Assembly (NCBI GenBank): GCA_965263335.1
Contig: CBDHHE010000001.1
Span: 124,001-188,000, forward strand
DNA length: 64,000 nt
From: Thermohalobaculum sp965263335
GTDB taxonomy: Bacteria > Pseudomonadota > Alphaproteobacteria > Rhodobacterales > Rhodobacteraceae
Reading direction: 5' to 3'
Part shown: positions 34,367 through 43,574 of the stretch, piece after piece
How the letters are laid out: every line of letters begins with the position of its first letter
Position numbering within the stretch: position 1 is the stretch's first letter
Made by a program: the position numbers and the translations under genes
Notes under the pieces: model-generated
Seen by the model: the letters and a program-made list of their open reading frames with translations, nothing else
The model's database searches: none
What the model was told of the DNA's origin: nothing

Positions 34367-34390
34367 AACGCGCTCCCACTGGAGCGCGTT
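34367..34390 (+). terminator. Stem-loop terminator after rpmE
   Basis: A perfect 10-bp stem AACGCGCTCC / GGAGCGCGTT with a CACT loop begins 30 bases after the L31 stop. The following sequence is only partly T-rich (CGTGTTCT). It ends 20 bases before the mipZ start and should separate the two transcripts. Confidence 0.65.
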
Positions 34391-34409
34391 CGTGTTCTAG
34401 GGTTCCGGC

Positions 34410-35255
34410 GTGAGTCGGGGATACATGCAGGCAGAACCGCACATCATCGTGATGGGCAACGAGAAGGGTGGGTCGGGCAAATCGACGACCGCCATGCATC
34501 TGTTTGTGGCGCTCGCACGCGACGGGTTTCGGGTCGGCGCAATCGATCTTGACATCCGCCAGCTGAGCTTCTTTCGCTACCTCGACAACCGCAACGCCTA
34601 CAACGAACGCCATGGCGTCGCGCTCGTCATGCCAACGATGGTCGAGATCGAGCCATCGAAAGCGAACGCCCGGGACGAGGCGGAAGCCGAGGACGAGAGC
34701 AGTCTCAACGCAGCGATCGCTCATCTGTCGGAAAGCTGCGATCACATCATCATCGACACGCCCGGTGCAGTGAACGCACTGACCAAGGCCGCTCACAGCA
34801 CCGCCGATACGCTCATCACGCCGATGAACGACAGCCTCATAGATTTTGACCTCCTTGGCCGGATCGACCCGCGCACCGGCGGCATTCTGGGACCTTCGGT
34901 CTACGCAGAGATGGTCTGGTCGTGCCGCCAACGACGCGCTGTCGCCGGTAAGACGCCGACGGACTGGGTCGTCCTGCGCAACCGCATGGCCACGCTCGAC
35001 AGCAGGAACAAGCGCAAGGTCGGCGGAGCGCTCGAGGATCTATCGAAGCGAATCGGCTTCCGGGTCGTCCCCGGGTTTTGCGAGCGGGTTATCTTTCGCG
35101 AGCTCTTTCTCAACGGACTCACCCTCCTCGATCTCAAGGCAGACGGGCCGGTGACGATGACGATGAGCCACATTGCCGCCCGCCAAGAGGTGCGCGACAT
35201 GGTCAAGGCGCTGGCACTGCCAGCATTCGAGCAGATGGAACAGGAGAGTGTTTGA
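34410..35255 (+). CDS. mipZ: Division-plane positioning ATPase MipZ
   Basis: A 281-residue ParA/MinD-type ATPase that forms a bipolar gradient with ParB and keeps FtsZ from assembling away from mid-cell. The deviant Walker A is GNEKGGSGKSTTAMH, with Asp-rich switch DLDIRQLSFFRYLDNR and IIIDTPGAVNALT. The MipZ-specific NDSLIDFDLLGRIDP and DWVVLRNRMATLDSRNKR are present, which sets it apart from ordinary ParA. GTG at 34410 (AGGG 7 bases upstream) and ATG at 34425 are both possible starts. It is a hallmark of alphaproteobacteria and overlaps ugd by one base (TGATG). Confidence 0.93.
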   Translation: MSRGYMQAEPHIIVMGNEKGGSGKSTTAMHLFVALARDGFRVGAIDLDIRQLSFFRYLDNRNAYNERHGVALVMPTMVEIEPSKANARDEAEAEDESSLNAAIAHLSESCDHIIIDTPGAVNALTKAAHSTADTLITPMNDSLIDFDLLGRIDPRTGGILGPSVYAEMVWSCRQRRAVAGKTPTDWVVLRNRMATLDSRNKRKVGGALEDLSKRIGFRVVPGFCERVIFRELFLNGLTLLDLKADGPVTMTMSHIAARQEVRDMVKALALPAFEQMEQESV

Positions 35256-36559
35256 TGCGCATCACGATGGTCGGGACGGGATATGTCGGGCTGGTCTCAG
35301 GTGTCTGCTTTTCGGATTTCGGCCACGAGATCGTGTGCGTTGACAAGGACGCGCGCAAGATTGACGAGCTGCGGGCGGGTGGTGTTCCGATCTTTGAACC
35401 GGGCCTCGACGACCTCATCGCAAAAAACACGGCTGCGGGCCGACTGAGCTTCACCACCGACCTCGCCGAGGCGTTGAAAGGTTCCGAGGCGGCATTCATC
35501 GCCGTCGGCACACCGACACGGCGGGGTGGAGGCCATGCAGACCTCACCTATGTCTACGCTGCCGCCGAAGAGTTGGCTGAACACATCGACGAGCACTTGC
35601 TCGTCGTCACCAAGTCGACCGTCCCCGTCGGCACGAATCGCGAGGTTGCCAACCGCATTCGCTCAAAGCGCCCCGATGTGAACTTCGACGTGGCTTCGAA
35701 CCCCGAGTTCCTGCGGGAAGGCGCTGCAATCGAAGATTTCATGCGCCCGGATCGGGTAGTCGTCGGCGCAGAGACCGAAAAAGCTAAAGCGCTGATGGCA
35801 GAAATCTATCGCCCTCTCTTCCTGCGTGAAACTCCGATTGTTTACACATCGATCGAGACTGCGGAGATGATCAAGTACGCGGCGAACGCCTTCCTCGCGA
35901 CCAAGATCACCTTCATCAACGAGATTGCCGATCTTTGCGAAAAGGTTGGCGCAGATGTTCAGAGCGTCGCCAAAGGCATCGGGCTCGATGGACGCATCGG
36001 TGGAAAGTTTCTGCACGCAGGCCCCGGATACGGCGGGTCGTGCTTCCCGAAGGACACCCTTGCACTCGTTCAAACCGCGGAGCAGTACGACAGCCCGCTC
36101 AAGATCGTCTCGACCGTTGTCGAGGTGAATGAGAAGCGCCGCGAGCGTATGGCGGACAAGATCATTGCCGCGGCCGGCGGCTCTCTGTCAGGAAAGAAGG
36201 TGGCAATGCTGGGTGTTACCTTCAAGCCCAACACCGATGACATGCGTGAAGCGCCTAGCCTCGTTGTCGTGCCTCGTCTGCGGGATGCGGGCGCAGAAGT
36301 CGTCGTCTGCGATCCGCAGGGTGCACGCGAAGGAAAAGAGCTGCTCGGTGAGACGGGTTGGGTCGACGATCCCTACGCCGCCGCAGAAGGTGCGGATGTG
36401 CTTGTTCTGATGACAGAGTGGAACGAGTTCCGGGCCCTCGATTTGGGCCGGATGCATGACATTATGCGTTCACCGGTTCTCGTGGACTTGCGCAACGTCT
36501 ACCATCCCGAGGATGCGCGACGGCAAGGTTTCGAGTATAGCTCGATCGGTCGGCCCTGA
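35255..36559 (+). CDS. ugd: UDP-glucose 6-dehydrogenase
   Basis: A 434-residue enzyme that oxidises UDP-glucose twice with NAD to UDP-glucuronate for envelope polysaccharides. The Rossmann start MRITMVGTGYVGLVSG, the catalytic cysteine loop GPGYGGSCFPKDT and the GVTFKPNTDDMREAPS motif of the C-terminal domain are all present. Length is normal. The ATG overlaps the mipZ stop (TGATG) and AGGAGAG precedes it, so it is translated from the same message. Pairing with a division gene is probably incidental. Confidence 0.96.
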   Translation: MRITMVGTGYVGLVSGVCFSDFGHEIVCVDKDARKIDELRAGGVPIFEPGLDDLIAKNTAAGRLSFTTDLAEALKGSEAAFIAVGTPTRRGGGHADLTYVYAAAEELAEHIDEHLLVVTKSTVPVGTNREVANRIRSKRPDVNFDVASNPEFLREGAAIEDFMRPDRVVVGAETEKAKALMAEIYRPLFLRETPIVYTSIETAEMIKYAANAFLATKITFINEIADLCEKVGADVQSVAKGIGLDGRIGGKFLHAGPGYGGSCFPKDTLALVQTAEQYDSPLKIVSTVVEVNEKRRERMADKIIAAAGGSLSGKKVAMLGVTFKPNTDDMREAPSLVVVPRLRDAGAEVVVCDPQGAREGKELLGETGWVDDPYAAAEGADVLVLMTEWNEFRALDLGRMHDIMRSPVLVDLRNVYHPEDARRQGFEYSSIGRP

Positions 36560-36606
36560 TGGTTTGAGTGCCATGTTGGGCAGGGAGTAAAGTGGACGCC
36601 CTGGCC

Positions 36607-37986
36607 CTAGTTGCTCACAGGTGCGATCGGATCGCAGCCAACGCCTACCAATGCAACGCGACGACATGCCGTCTGAGCAGCGCCACGGCTCAAACCTGAC
36701 ATGCGAACCGTGTAGACGGCCGCGCCATCGTTCTGTGTGAGTTCGGCGATCTGGACATCAGCAGCAGCAAGTCCGGGAACATCATCAATTGGCATGCGGA
36801 TGAGCTGACTTGCCGCTGTTCCTTCGCTGTCAAAGCTGCCAATCTCAACGGCCCAGCCGGCAGGCGCAAGCACGGCACCCGGAACGAAAAGTGCATTCCT
36901 GTCATCATCGCCTTGGTTCTTTGGCACCAACGGACGGCGGCGCGGTCCTGCGCCGATCAGCGTATCGCCGGGCCGAGGCAGCGGCGTGCGTGCCATTGTG
37001 GGAGCAAACGGGGAAAGTGAAACTGGTCGAACCGAAGCTGCAGCGGATGCAGGCCCGATTACTTCGCGCAGAGCCGCCAACCCGGTCGGATCGGTCACTG
37101 GCTTTGCCGGCGGCAAAGGAGAGTTGGCCACCAGGACGCTCCGCATGCGAGGGGCAACCCGCGCTGCATGCCGTGGGGCGCGCGAAAATCCCATGTCGAG
37201 CAGTCGCGCCATCTTTGCGTTGCGCTGCTTCGATGAACGACCTCCGAAGATCACGGCAATCACACGCTTCCCACCGCGATGAGCGGACGCAACCAAATTG
37301 TATCCTGCGGCGCGCGTGTAGCCCGTCTTGATCCCGTCCGCGCCACGGTAGTTGGAAAGCAAGCGATTGGTAGTCCAGATCCGCTTGCCCGCCGCATGAG
37401 TCGTCTTGCGCGAAAAGATATTGTAGTACTCTGGAAAATCGAAAAAGAGATGGCGGCCCAGAATGCCCATGTCTCGTGCTGTCGAAAGATGGCCTCGTGC
37501 GGTCAGTCCGTGCGGGTTTTTGAACGTCGTGTTCTTCATGCCAAGCGCACGTGCCCGGCGTGTCATCATGCGCGCGAACGCTTTTTGAGACCCTCCGATC
37601 GCTTCGGCGAGCACCATGGCTGCGTCGTTAGCCGATTTGATCGCTGTCGCACGGATCAGGCTGCGGATGGTCACGCGCTGTCCAGACTTCAGGTAAAGCT
37701 TCGATGCGGGTTGACGGGCTGCGTGCCGCGAAACTCGAACACGCTGATCCAGCTTCAACCGACCGTCACGCACCGCCTCGAACGTGAGATAGAGCGTCAT
37801 CATCTTGGTGAGCGAAGCCGGATGCTGGCGCCGATCTGCATTTCTCGAGTGCAGCACTTCGCCGTTGCGCATATCCATTACAATCGCGGAGTACGGGGCC
37901 GCTGACGCGCTGCCTGGAAGGCTTGCGAAAAGCAAAACCAGTGTTGCAACGACCGCCAAAAACGGTCCACGACCCCAATGAAACAT
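36607..37986 (-). CDS. D-alanyl-D-alanine carboxypeptidase with SPOR domain
   Basis: A 459-residue penicillin-binding protein of the DacA/PBP5 type that trims the terminal D-Ala of peptidoglycan. The signal segment is MFHWGRGPFLAVVATLVLLF. The active-site motifs are SLTK (Ser58, Lys61), SAN (118-120) and KTG near 225. After a Pro-rich linker, the last about 75 residues form a SPOR domain (WAVEIGSFDSEGTAASQL), which binds denuded glycan strands at the division septum. That suggests septal cell-wall remodelling. ATG 37986 is the only start that gives a signal peptide; the long upstream reading is not coding. Confidence 0.93.
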   Translation of the reverse strand: MFHWGRGPFLAVVATLVLLFASLPGSASAAPYSAIVMDMRNGEVLHSRNADRRQHPASLTKMMTLYLTFEAVRDGRLKLDQRVRVSRHAARQPASKLYLKSGQRVTIRSLIRATAIKSANDAAMVLAEAIGGSQKAFARMMTRRARALGMKNTTFKNPHGLTARGHLSTARDMGILGRHLFFDFPEYYNIFSRKTTHAAGKRIWTTNRLLSNYRGADGIKTGYTRAAGYNLVASAHRGGKRVIAVIFGGRSSKQRNAKMARLLDMGFSRAPRHAARVAPRMRSVLVANSPLPPAKPVTDPTGLAALREVIGPASAAASVRPVSLSPFAPTMARTPLPRPGDTLIGAGPRRRPLVPKNQGDDDRNALFVPGAVLAPAGWAVEIGSFDSEGTAASQLIRMPIDDVPGLAAADVQIAELTQNDGAAVYTVRMSGLSRGAAQTACRRVALVGVGCDPIAPVSN

Positions 37987-38152
37987 CACCAGTGACCCTT
38001 GCCTGCTATTTCGACTGAAGGACAGGTCTTTGCCCGCTTCCTCAGATCGACCCTCGTGATTTAACCGTAACACACTGCTACTCGGATGAGAATCCGTAAT
38101 TTCAGAACCACTGTCCGACAAGAACATGACCGTAGGATTAACCAAACTATTT

Positions 38153-38167
38153 TTGTGCAGCGCACAA
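38153..38167. promoter_or_regulatory. TGC-N3-GCA palindrome upstream of phasin, candidate PhaR operator
   Basis: TTGTGC-AGC-GCACAA has perfect 6-bp arms and sits 7 bases before the -35 box of the phasin promoter. From memory, the PHB regulator PhaR of Rhodobacter and Paracoccus binds TGC/GCA-type repeats in front of phasin genes, so this is a plausible PhaR site. No phaR gene is in the window. Confidence 0.4.
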
Positions 38168-38174
38168 TTTCGGC

Positions 38175-38203
38175 TTGACGCGGTGCAGCATAGACGACAT
38201 ATA
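38175..38203 (+). promoter_or_regulatory. Promoter of phasin gene
   Basis: TTGACG (38175-38180), 17-base spacer, CATATA (38198-38203), about 90 bases upstream of the phasin ATG. The match to a housekeeping sigma-70 promoter is good for this GC-rich genome. Confidence 0.55.
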
Positions 38204-38292
38204 CAACCCACCGGAAGACATGCACGATGCACTGTAGCGATGGCGCATCGGAGACGTTCGAAATCGAACCCAAGACCATTAGGAGACGAACA

Positions 38293-38724
38293 ATGGCCAA
38301 CGCCACCAAAAAACAGGTCGAAGAACTGACCGCAGAAGCCAAGAAGACTATGGAACAAAACGTCGAAAAAATGACCAAGGGTATCGAAGAGATGACCCAA
38401 TTTGGTCAGGAGAACGTCGAGGCGATCGTCGAGTCCTCGAAAATTGCTGCAAAGGCAGCAGAGGAAATGAACGCTGAAGTCGTCGCGTTCTCGAAAAAGT
38501 CCTACGAAGATGGTGTCGCGGCGGCGAAAGAGCTGACGTCCTGCAAATCCATGACCGATTTCTTCGAGATGCAGACTTCGTATGCCCAGAGCGCATTCGA
38601 GGACATGGTTGGTCAGGCCACCCGGCTGAACGAGATGTACTCGGTGGCCGCCAAGGAAAGCCTGCAGCCGTTGAACGCCCGCTTCGCCGCCGCAGTGGAC
38701 GTGGTAAAAACCTACCGCGCCTGA
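38293..38724 (+). CDS. Phasin family protein
   Basis: A 143-residue, strongly amphipathic alpha-helical protein rich in Ala, Glu and Lys. It is predicted to be largely coiled coil, with the phasin_2 pattern FGQENVEAIVESSKIAAKA and MTDFFEMQTSYAQSAFED. Phasins coat polyhydroxyalkanoate granules and limit their size. The ATG at 38293 follows AGGAG by 8 bases; an earlier in-frame ATG has no ribosome-binding site. It has its own promoter and a strong rho-independent terminator, so it is a monocistronic and probably highly expressed gene. No pha synthase gene is in the window. Confidence 0.93.
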   Translation: MANATKKQVEELTAEAKKTMEQNVEKMTKGIEEMTQFGQENVEAIVESSKIAAKAAEEMNAEVVAFSKKSYEDGVAAAKELTSCKSMTDFFEMQTSYAQSAFEDMVGQATRLNEMYSVAAKESLQPLNARFAAAVDVVKTYRA

Positions 38725-38756
38725 CGCTCGAAGCGTACAATCCACACAGAGATTTG

Positions 38757-38782
38757 AAGGGGGGCGCGAGTCCCCCTTTTTT
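38757..38782 (+). terminator. Rho-independent terminator after phasin
   Basis: AAGGGGG pairs with CCCCCTT across a short GCGCGAGT loop, directly followed by TTTT. This is a classic intrinsic terminator 33 bases after the phasin stop. Confidence 0.85.
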
Positions 38783-38915
38783 CTTACCACCAGTTCAATA
38801 TATGCTCATGCGGAGGCGCGTGGAGCCGCTGAGTCGTGCTGGCATATTGATTGCCAGTAGCAGTCTATGCTCCGATATCGCGAGATGATGGCTGGTTCGA
38901 GACTGAACGGAGCTG

Positions 38916-39311
38916 ATGCGTAAACCAACTCAGGAAGCGTACAGGGGACAGGTGCGTCGGGTACTTGTGGCGTCGTCTGGCGGCGAAGAGCCGGATGACG
39001 GTGACCGTGGTGGCAAAGGCGTCACGGAGATTGATGTCAAGGCGCGGCCAAAGACAAAACGCCCATCGCTGTACAAAGTTTTGATGCTGAACGACGACTA
39101 CACGCCGATGGAGTTCGTTGTTTATGTGCTGGAGCGCTTTTTCGGCATGAACCGGGATCGCGCGCATACGGTCATGATGACCGTGCACACGAAGGGAATC
39201 GCTGTGGTCGGCGTCTACCCGTTCGAGGTGGCCGAGACGAAGGTTACACAGGTCATGGACTGTGCCAGATCGAACCAACACCCGCTTCAGTGCACGATGG
39301 AAAAAGAGTGA
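38916..39311 (+). CDS. clpS: ATP-dependent Clp protease adaptor ClpS
   Basis: A 131-residue adaptor that delivers N-degron substrates to ClpAP. The C-terminal 85 residues hold the ClpS fold: YKVLMLNDDYTPMEFVV, the ERFF and MTVHTKG segments, and YPFEVAETKVTQV. The N-terminal 45 residues are polar and flexible, as is typical of the extension that enters the ClpA pore. The ATG at 38916 follows ACGGAGCTG. It is 239 bases upstream of clpA, its functional partner. Confidence 0.95.
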   Translation: MRKPTQEAYRGQVRRVLVASSGGEEPDDGDRGGKGVTEIDVKARPKTKRPSLYKVLMLNDDYTPMEFVVYVLERFFGMNRDRAHTVMMTVHTKGIAVVGVYPFEVAETKVTQVMDCARSNQHPLQCTMEKE

Positions 39312-39550
39312 TCAGCTCTCCTGCGTGGTCGTATCTAACCTGTCACACTAAAGTTTCGACGACGACACAACCGCTACAAAACAAGGCAGTCGGCCATAAT
39401 TTTGCTCATCTGCACCGGAAGCCTCAGCTTGACCCAGCCGGGAGCAACCACAAGATAACACTTGTAAGGTTGAATGGTCTTGCTGGGCTGAGGCGAAACT
39501 GGTCATGCTGAGCGCGTGAGGCCTCGGCAGATCGCCTGAAGGAGAGTTTG

Positions 39551-41878
39551 ATGCCGTCTCTGACAACCACTCTCGAGGATGCGATCCATCGCGCCATCGG
39601 TTTCGCCAACGCACGGCGGCACGAATTGGCTACGCTGGAGCACCTGCTGCTTGCGCTGATTGACGAGCCAGATGCTGCACGAGTGATGCGCGCCTGCGCG
39701 GTTGACCTGGCAGAGTTGCGAAAAACCCTGACGAAGTTCATCGATACGGAACTCGAGACCCTGGTGTTCGACTTGGAGGGGTCAGAGGCAGCGCCCTCCA
39801 CTGGCTTCCAGCGGGTCATTCAGCGCGCAGCGATCCATGTTCAGTCATCGGGCCGGTCGGAAGTGACAGGCGCAAATGTCTTGGTCGCAATCTTCAATGA
39901 ACGCGAAAGCCATGCGGCGTTCTTCCTGCAAGAGCAGGATATGACGCGCTACGATGCCGTGAACTACCTCAGCCATGGTGTGGCCAAAGATCCCGCTTTC
40001 GGCGAAAGCCGACCGGTACGCGGGGCGGAAGACGCCGAACAAGTCGATGCGAGTTCAGAGAAGGATGAACAGGGAGGTGAAGAGACCGCGCTTGCAAAGT
40101 TCTGCGTGGATCTCAACGCCAAGGCTCGCGCCGGCAAAGTCGATCCGCTGATCGGCCGCTCTGATGAGGTCGAGCGTTGCATCCAGGTCCTCTGCCGCAG
40201 GCGCAAGAACAACCCGCTTTTGGTGGGCGATCCCGGAGTTGGCAAGACCGCCATTGCAGAAGGTCTTGCGAAGAAAATCAACGACGAGGAGGTTCCGGAG
40301 GTCCTGGCCGGCGCCACGATCTTCTCCCTGGACATGGGAGCCCTGCTCGCCGGCACGCGTTACCGCGGAGACTTCGAGGAGCGGTTGAAGGCCGTGATCA
40401 AGGAACTCGAGAACCACGAAGACGCAGTTCTGTTCATTGACGAGATCCACACCGTCATCGGTGCCGGCGCAACGACAGGTGGGGCGATGGATGCGTCAAA
40501 CCTTTTGAAGCCGGCGCTGCAGTCAGGAACGCTGCGGTGCATGGGCTCCACAACCTACAATGAGTATCGCCAGCATTTCGAAAAGGACCGCGCGCTGAGC
40601 CGCCGGTTCCAGAAAATCGATGTGAACGAACCCACTGTGGATGATGCAGTTAAGATCCTGCGAGGCCTCAAGCCGTTCTTCGAGGAGCATCACGAAGTCA
40701 AGTACACTGCCGATGCGATCAAGTCGGCAGTCGATCTTTCTTCGCGCTACATTAACGATCGCAAGCTTCCCGACAAAGCCATCGATGTGATTGACGAAGC
40801 CGGCGCGGCCCAGCACCTGCTTCCGGCCGCGAAGCGGCGCAAGACAATAACGCCGAAGGAGATTGAAACCGTCGTCTCCAAGATCGCACGCATTCCGCCG
40901 AAGTCCGTGTCAAAGGATGATGCCGAAGCGTTGAAAGAGCTCGAAACCAATCTGAAACGGGTGGTATTCGGTCAGGACAAAGCGATTGTGTCGCTCTCGT
41001 CATCGATAAAGCTTGCGCGTGCTGGACTGCGGGAACCTGAAAAGCCGATCGGTGCATATCTGTTCACTGGCCCGACCGGCGTCGGAAAAACAGAAGTCGC
41101 AAAGCAACTCGCGACCGTGATGGGGATCGAGTTCAAACGCTTCGATATGTCGGAGTACATGGAGAAGCACTCGGTCAGCCGTTTGATCGGCGCGCCACCC
41201 GGATATGTGGGTTTCGACCAAGGCGGGCTTCTGACGGATGCCGTCGACCAGCATCCACACTGCGTTCTTCTGCTCGACGAGATCGAGAAAGCGCACCCAG
41301 ACGTCTACAATATCCTGCTGCAGATTATGGATCATGGAAAGCTCACAGATCACAACGGCAAGCAGGTTAACTTCCGGAACGTGATTCTGATCATGACCTC
41401 CAACGCGGGTGCTGCTGAACAGGCACGCGCAGCCATCGGGTTTGGACGTGACCGGCGTGAAGGAGAGGATGAAGCAGCGATCGAGCGGATGTTCACGCCC
41501 GAGTTCCGAAACCGTCTCGATGCGATCATCTCGTTCGCACCACTGCCCAAGGAAGTCATACTTCTGGTCGTGGAGAAGTTCGTCATGCAGCTTGAAGCGC
41601 AACTCCTGGAGCGCGGGGTCTCGATCGAGCTCACCGAAGAAGCTGCACAATGGCTTGCGGACAAGGGCTATGACGACAAGATGGGCGCGCGTCCACTCGC
41701 ACGGGTGATCCAGGAACACATTAAGAAACCACTTGCCGAAGAGCTGTTGTTCGGTGCCCTTTCCAAAGGTGGCATCGTTCGGGTTGAGGTGCGTGACGGA
41801 AAGCTGCATCTGGAGATTATTCCGCCCGGAAAGCCGCAGCTTCCTGAGGAGAAGACACCCTTACTGACCGCCGGTTAA
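39551..41878 (+). CDS. clpA: ATP-dependent Clp protease ATP-binding subunit ClpA
   Basis: A 775-residue AAA+ unfoldase that feeds ClpP. It has the ClpA N-domain (1-140; two helical repeats beginning LEDAIHRAIGFANARRH), then AAA-1 with Walker A GDPGVGKTA and Walker B VLFIDEIH, and AAA-2 with GPTGVGKTEV and VLLLDEIEKAHPDV. There is no ClpB-type middle coiled coil, and the C-terminus has the ClpA-type end. An acidic linker of about 30 residues follows the N-domain. The ATG at 39551 has GGAGAG upstream (a TTG precedes it). The stop abuts the next start (TAAGTG). Confidence 0.96.
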   Translation: MPSLTTTLEDAIHRAIGFANARRHELATLEHLLLALIDEPDAARVMRACAVDLAELRKTLTKFIDTELETLVFDLEGSEAAPSTGFQRVIQRAAIHVQSSGRSEVTGANVLVAIFNERESHAAFFLQEQDMTRYDAVNYLSHGVAKDPAFGESRPVRGAEDAEQVDASSEKDEQGGEETALAKFCVDLNAKARAGKVDPLIGRSDEVERCIQVLCRRRKNNPLLVGDPGVGKTAIAEGLAKKINDEEVPEVLAGATIFSLDMGALLAGTRYRGDFEERLKAVIKELENHEDAVLFIDEIHTVIGAGATTGGAMDASNLLKPALQSGTLRCMGSTTYNEYRQHFEKDRALSRRFQKIDVNEPTVDDAVKILRGLKPFFEEHHEVKYTADAIKSAVDLSSRYINDRKLPDKAIDVIDEAGAAQHLLPAAKRRKTITPKEIETVVSKIARIPPKSVSKDDAEALKELETNLKRVVFGQDKAIVSLSSSIKLARAGLREPEKPIGAYLFTGPTGVGKTEVAKQLATVMGIEFKRFDMSEYMEKHSVSRLIGAPPGYVGFDQGGLLTDAVDQHPHCVLLLDEIEKAHPDVYNILLQIMDHGKLTDHNGKQVNFRNVILIMTSNAGAAEQARAAIGFGRDRREGEDEAAIERMFTPEFRNRLDAIISFAPLPKEVILLVVEKFVMQLEAQLLERGVSIELTEEAAQWLADKGYDDKMGARPLARVIQEHIKKPLAEELLFGALSKGGIVRVEVRDGKLHLEIIPPGKPQLPEEKTPLLTAG

Positions 41879-42919
41879 GTGCGCGTCCCGCGGCGCCAGA
41901 GATGCTTGGCGGAGCGCAGCTTCGTTCTTCGGTCCTACGTTGCGGTGACGGTTGCGGCGCTAAACTTGCATATCGGTGGTGTGTCGCTCGCCAACGAAAC
42001 ACCGCAACTCATCTTCCCTGTCGACTGCACGCTCGGCCAGGACTGTGTGATACAGCAGTACGTAGATCGCGATCCCGGGCCTGGTGCCCGGGACTTTACA
42101 TGCGGTCCACTCAGTTATGATGGCCATCGCGGCACGGATATCCGCCTTTCCGACGAGGCGGCGATGCGAAAAGGCGTGGATGTGCTCGCCACCGCAGCAG
42201 GAACCGTGCTTGGCGTGCGAGACGGCATGCCCGATCACGATCAATCCCGGTCGGATGCGCCGGAATTGGGAGGACGTGATTGTGGGAATGGGGTGCTGAT
42301 CGAGGACGCCGGTGGCTGGCGCTACCAATATTGCCATCTGCGCAAGGGTTCGGTTCGCGTCGAAAAGGGCGAGCAAGTCACGGCTGGTGCGCCAATTGGG
42401 CAGATCGGACTCTCTGGGCGAACGTGGTTCCCGCACGTACATCTTACCATCCGTGACCCGCAACGAAACGTCTGGGATCCGATGGATGGACGCGAACAAG
42501 ACGCATCTTGTTCCCTGCCAGAGCGCCGACACTTCTGGAGTGACATCGGCGAGAGACCTTATCAACCTGGCGGAGGCTTGCGGGCTGGGTTCGCCGACGA
42601 CATCCCCGAGTACCGCGACATCAAGTCAGGCGCAGCAGCCCACGAGGTTCTGAGCGTCGACGCGGATGCGGTGGTGTTCTGGGCACATTTTTTCGGCCTT
42701 CAGGAAGGGGACATAATATCTCTGAGCCTAGCGGGCCCGGATGGCCGCCAGATTGCAGCGAAGTCCCACGAAATGCCGAAGAACCGCGCAGCCGAGTTTC
42801 GTGCGGTGGGCCGGCGCAACAGCGAACCTTGGGCGCCGGGAGTTTACGTCGGTGAAGCACGGCTCCTACGCGGCGCTATCGAGATCGACCGGCTTTCTGC
42901 CATGATTGCAGTTCGCTGA
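41879..42919 (+). CDS. M23 family metallopeptidase
   Basis: A 346-residue exported LytM-type peptidase with a likely signal segment ending VSLA near residue 38. The zinc motif HRGTDIRLSD (HxxxD) is near 83, and the HVHL motif near 195 completes the active site, so it should cleave peptidoglycan peptides or act as an amidase activator. The C-terminal 120 residues form a beta-rich domain of unknown role. The start is uncertain: GTG 41879 directly follows the clpA stop with no intervening base, and no better start gives a signal peptide. Translational coupling to clpA is likely. Confidence 0.88.
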   Translation: MRVPRRQRCLAERSFVLRSYVAVTVAALNLHIGGVSLANETPQLIFPVDCTLGQDCVIQQYVDRDPGPGARDFTCGPLSYDGHRGTDIRLSDEAAMRKGVDVLATAAGTVLGVRDGMPDHDQSRSDAPELGGRDCGNGVLIEDAGGWRYQYCHLRKGSVRVEKGEQVTAGAPIGQIGLSGRTWFPHVHLTIRDPQRNVWDPMDGREQDASCSLPERRHFWSDIGERPYQPGGGLRAGFADDIPEYRDIKSGAAAHEVLSVDADAVVFWAHFFGLQEGDIISLSLAGPDGRQIAAKSHEMPKNRAAEFRAVGRRNSEPWAPGVYVGEARLLRGAIEIDRLSAMIAVR

Positions 42920-42939
42920 CCGGAACCCTTGGCAACGGC

Positions 42940-43449
42940 TCAGAAGAACCCGAAGAGATTGAGCTCGAACACATAACTCACAGCGCCTGCACCCGCTGTA
43001 CAAGCCAGACCGGCCGCGGCGAACCAGACAAGCACACGCAGCAGACGGAGTGCCACCAATCCAAAACAGATGGCACCGACGACCTGAGCTGCCCGCCCGA
43101 TCGTTGTCATCTCCACCGAGGGAAACAGGATCCCGAAGGAAGCCCCCGCACCGTAGAGCCGTTCTATCTCGGCGGGGATGCGCCACCCGATGAGCGCGGC
43201 AAGCGCCGTTCCAATGATCACGAGCAAACTCAACATTGCACCAAGGTCAGGCCGTTCAAACAGATCCGGTGCGGACGCCGAGGCGCTGATCGGCTCCGCA
43301 GTTCCAGCACCGCGTCGATAGCGTTCGGACAAGCGCTTGAGCGAGCGCAAGTCAAGCCAGGAGATCTTGTGGACCAAGACGGCAACCAAAATGCAGGCCG
43401 CAATGTAGCTGGCCTGCAAGGTTGTCGCACTTGTCGCTTGATCGTCCAT
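42940..43449 (-). CDS. Hypothetical membrane protein
   Basis: I do not recognise this 169-residue protein. It has an N-terminal hydrophobic helix (YIAACILVAVLVHKIS), a polar middle part, and two or three further hydrophobic stretches: LSLLVIIGTALAALIGWRI, AAQVVGAICFGLVALRLLRV and WFAAAGLACTAGAGA. It is presumably an inner-membrane protein. The start is the ATG at 43449. It converges on the M23 peptidase gene and diverges from the ferredoxin reductase gene, so it stands alone. Confidence 0.75.
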   Translation of the reverse strand: MDDQATSATTLQASYIAACILVAVLVHKISWLDLRSLKRLSERYRRGAGTAEPISASASAPDLFERPDLGAMLSLLVIIGTALAALIGWRIPAEIERLYGAGASFGILFPSVEMTTIGRAAQVVGAICFGLVALRLLRVLVWFAAAGLACTAGAGAVSYVFELNLFGFF

Positions 43450-43574
43450 GCCAGACCCTCACCGCTCGAGAAAAACTATCGCAGGTTCGGGTCAGCAACC
43501 AGCATCTGCGGCACTTGCAATTGCGCGCCTCAACAGTCAGAGATCTCGCAAGTCATGCAGGAGGAGAGTGCGTC

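Larger units (their letters stand above)
37987..38292. other. Divergent intergenic region between dacA-type gene and phasin, 306 bases
   Basis: Holds the two promoters of a divergent pair. On the phasin side a TGC-N3-GCA palindrome and a sigma-70-like promoter are visible and listed separately. On the carboxypeptidase side I see no clear promoter; TTAACCGTAAC near 38061 resembles half of a CtrA box only. No open reading frame with a ribosome-binding site is present. Confidence 0.5.

Noticed and set aside
38061..38072. TTAACCGTAAC upstream of the carboxypeptidase as a CtrA box
   Set aside because: Only one half-site matches, and the spacing to the second TAAC is wrong.
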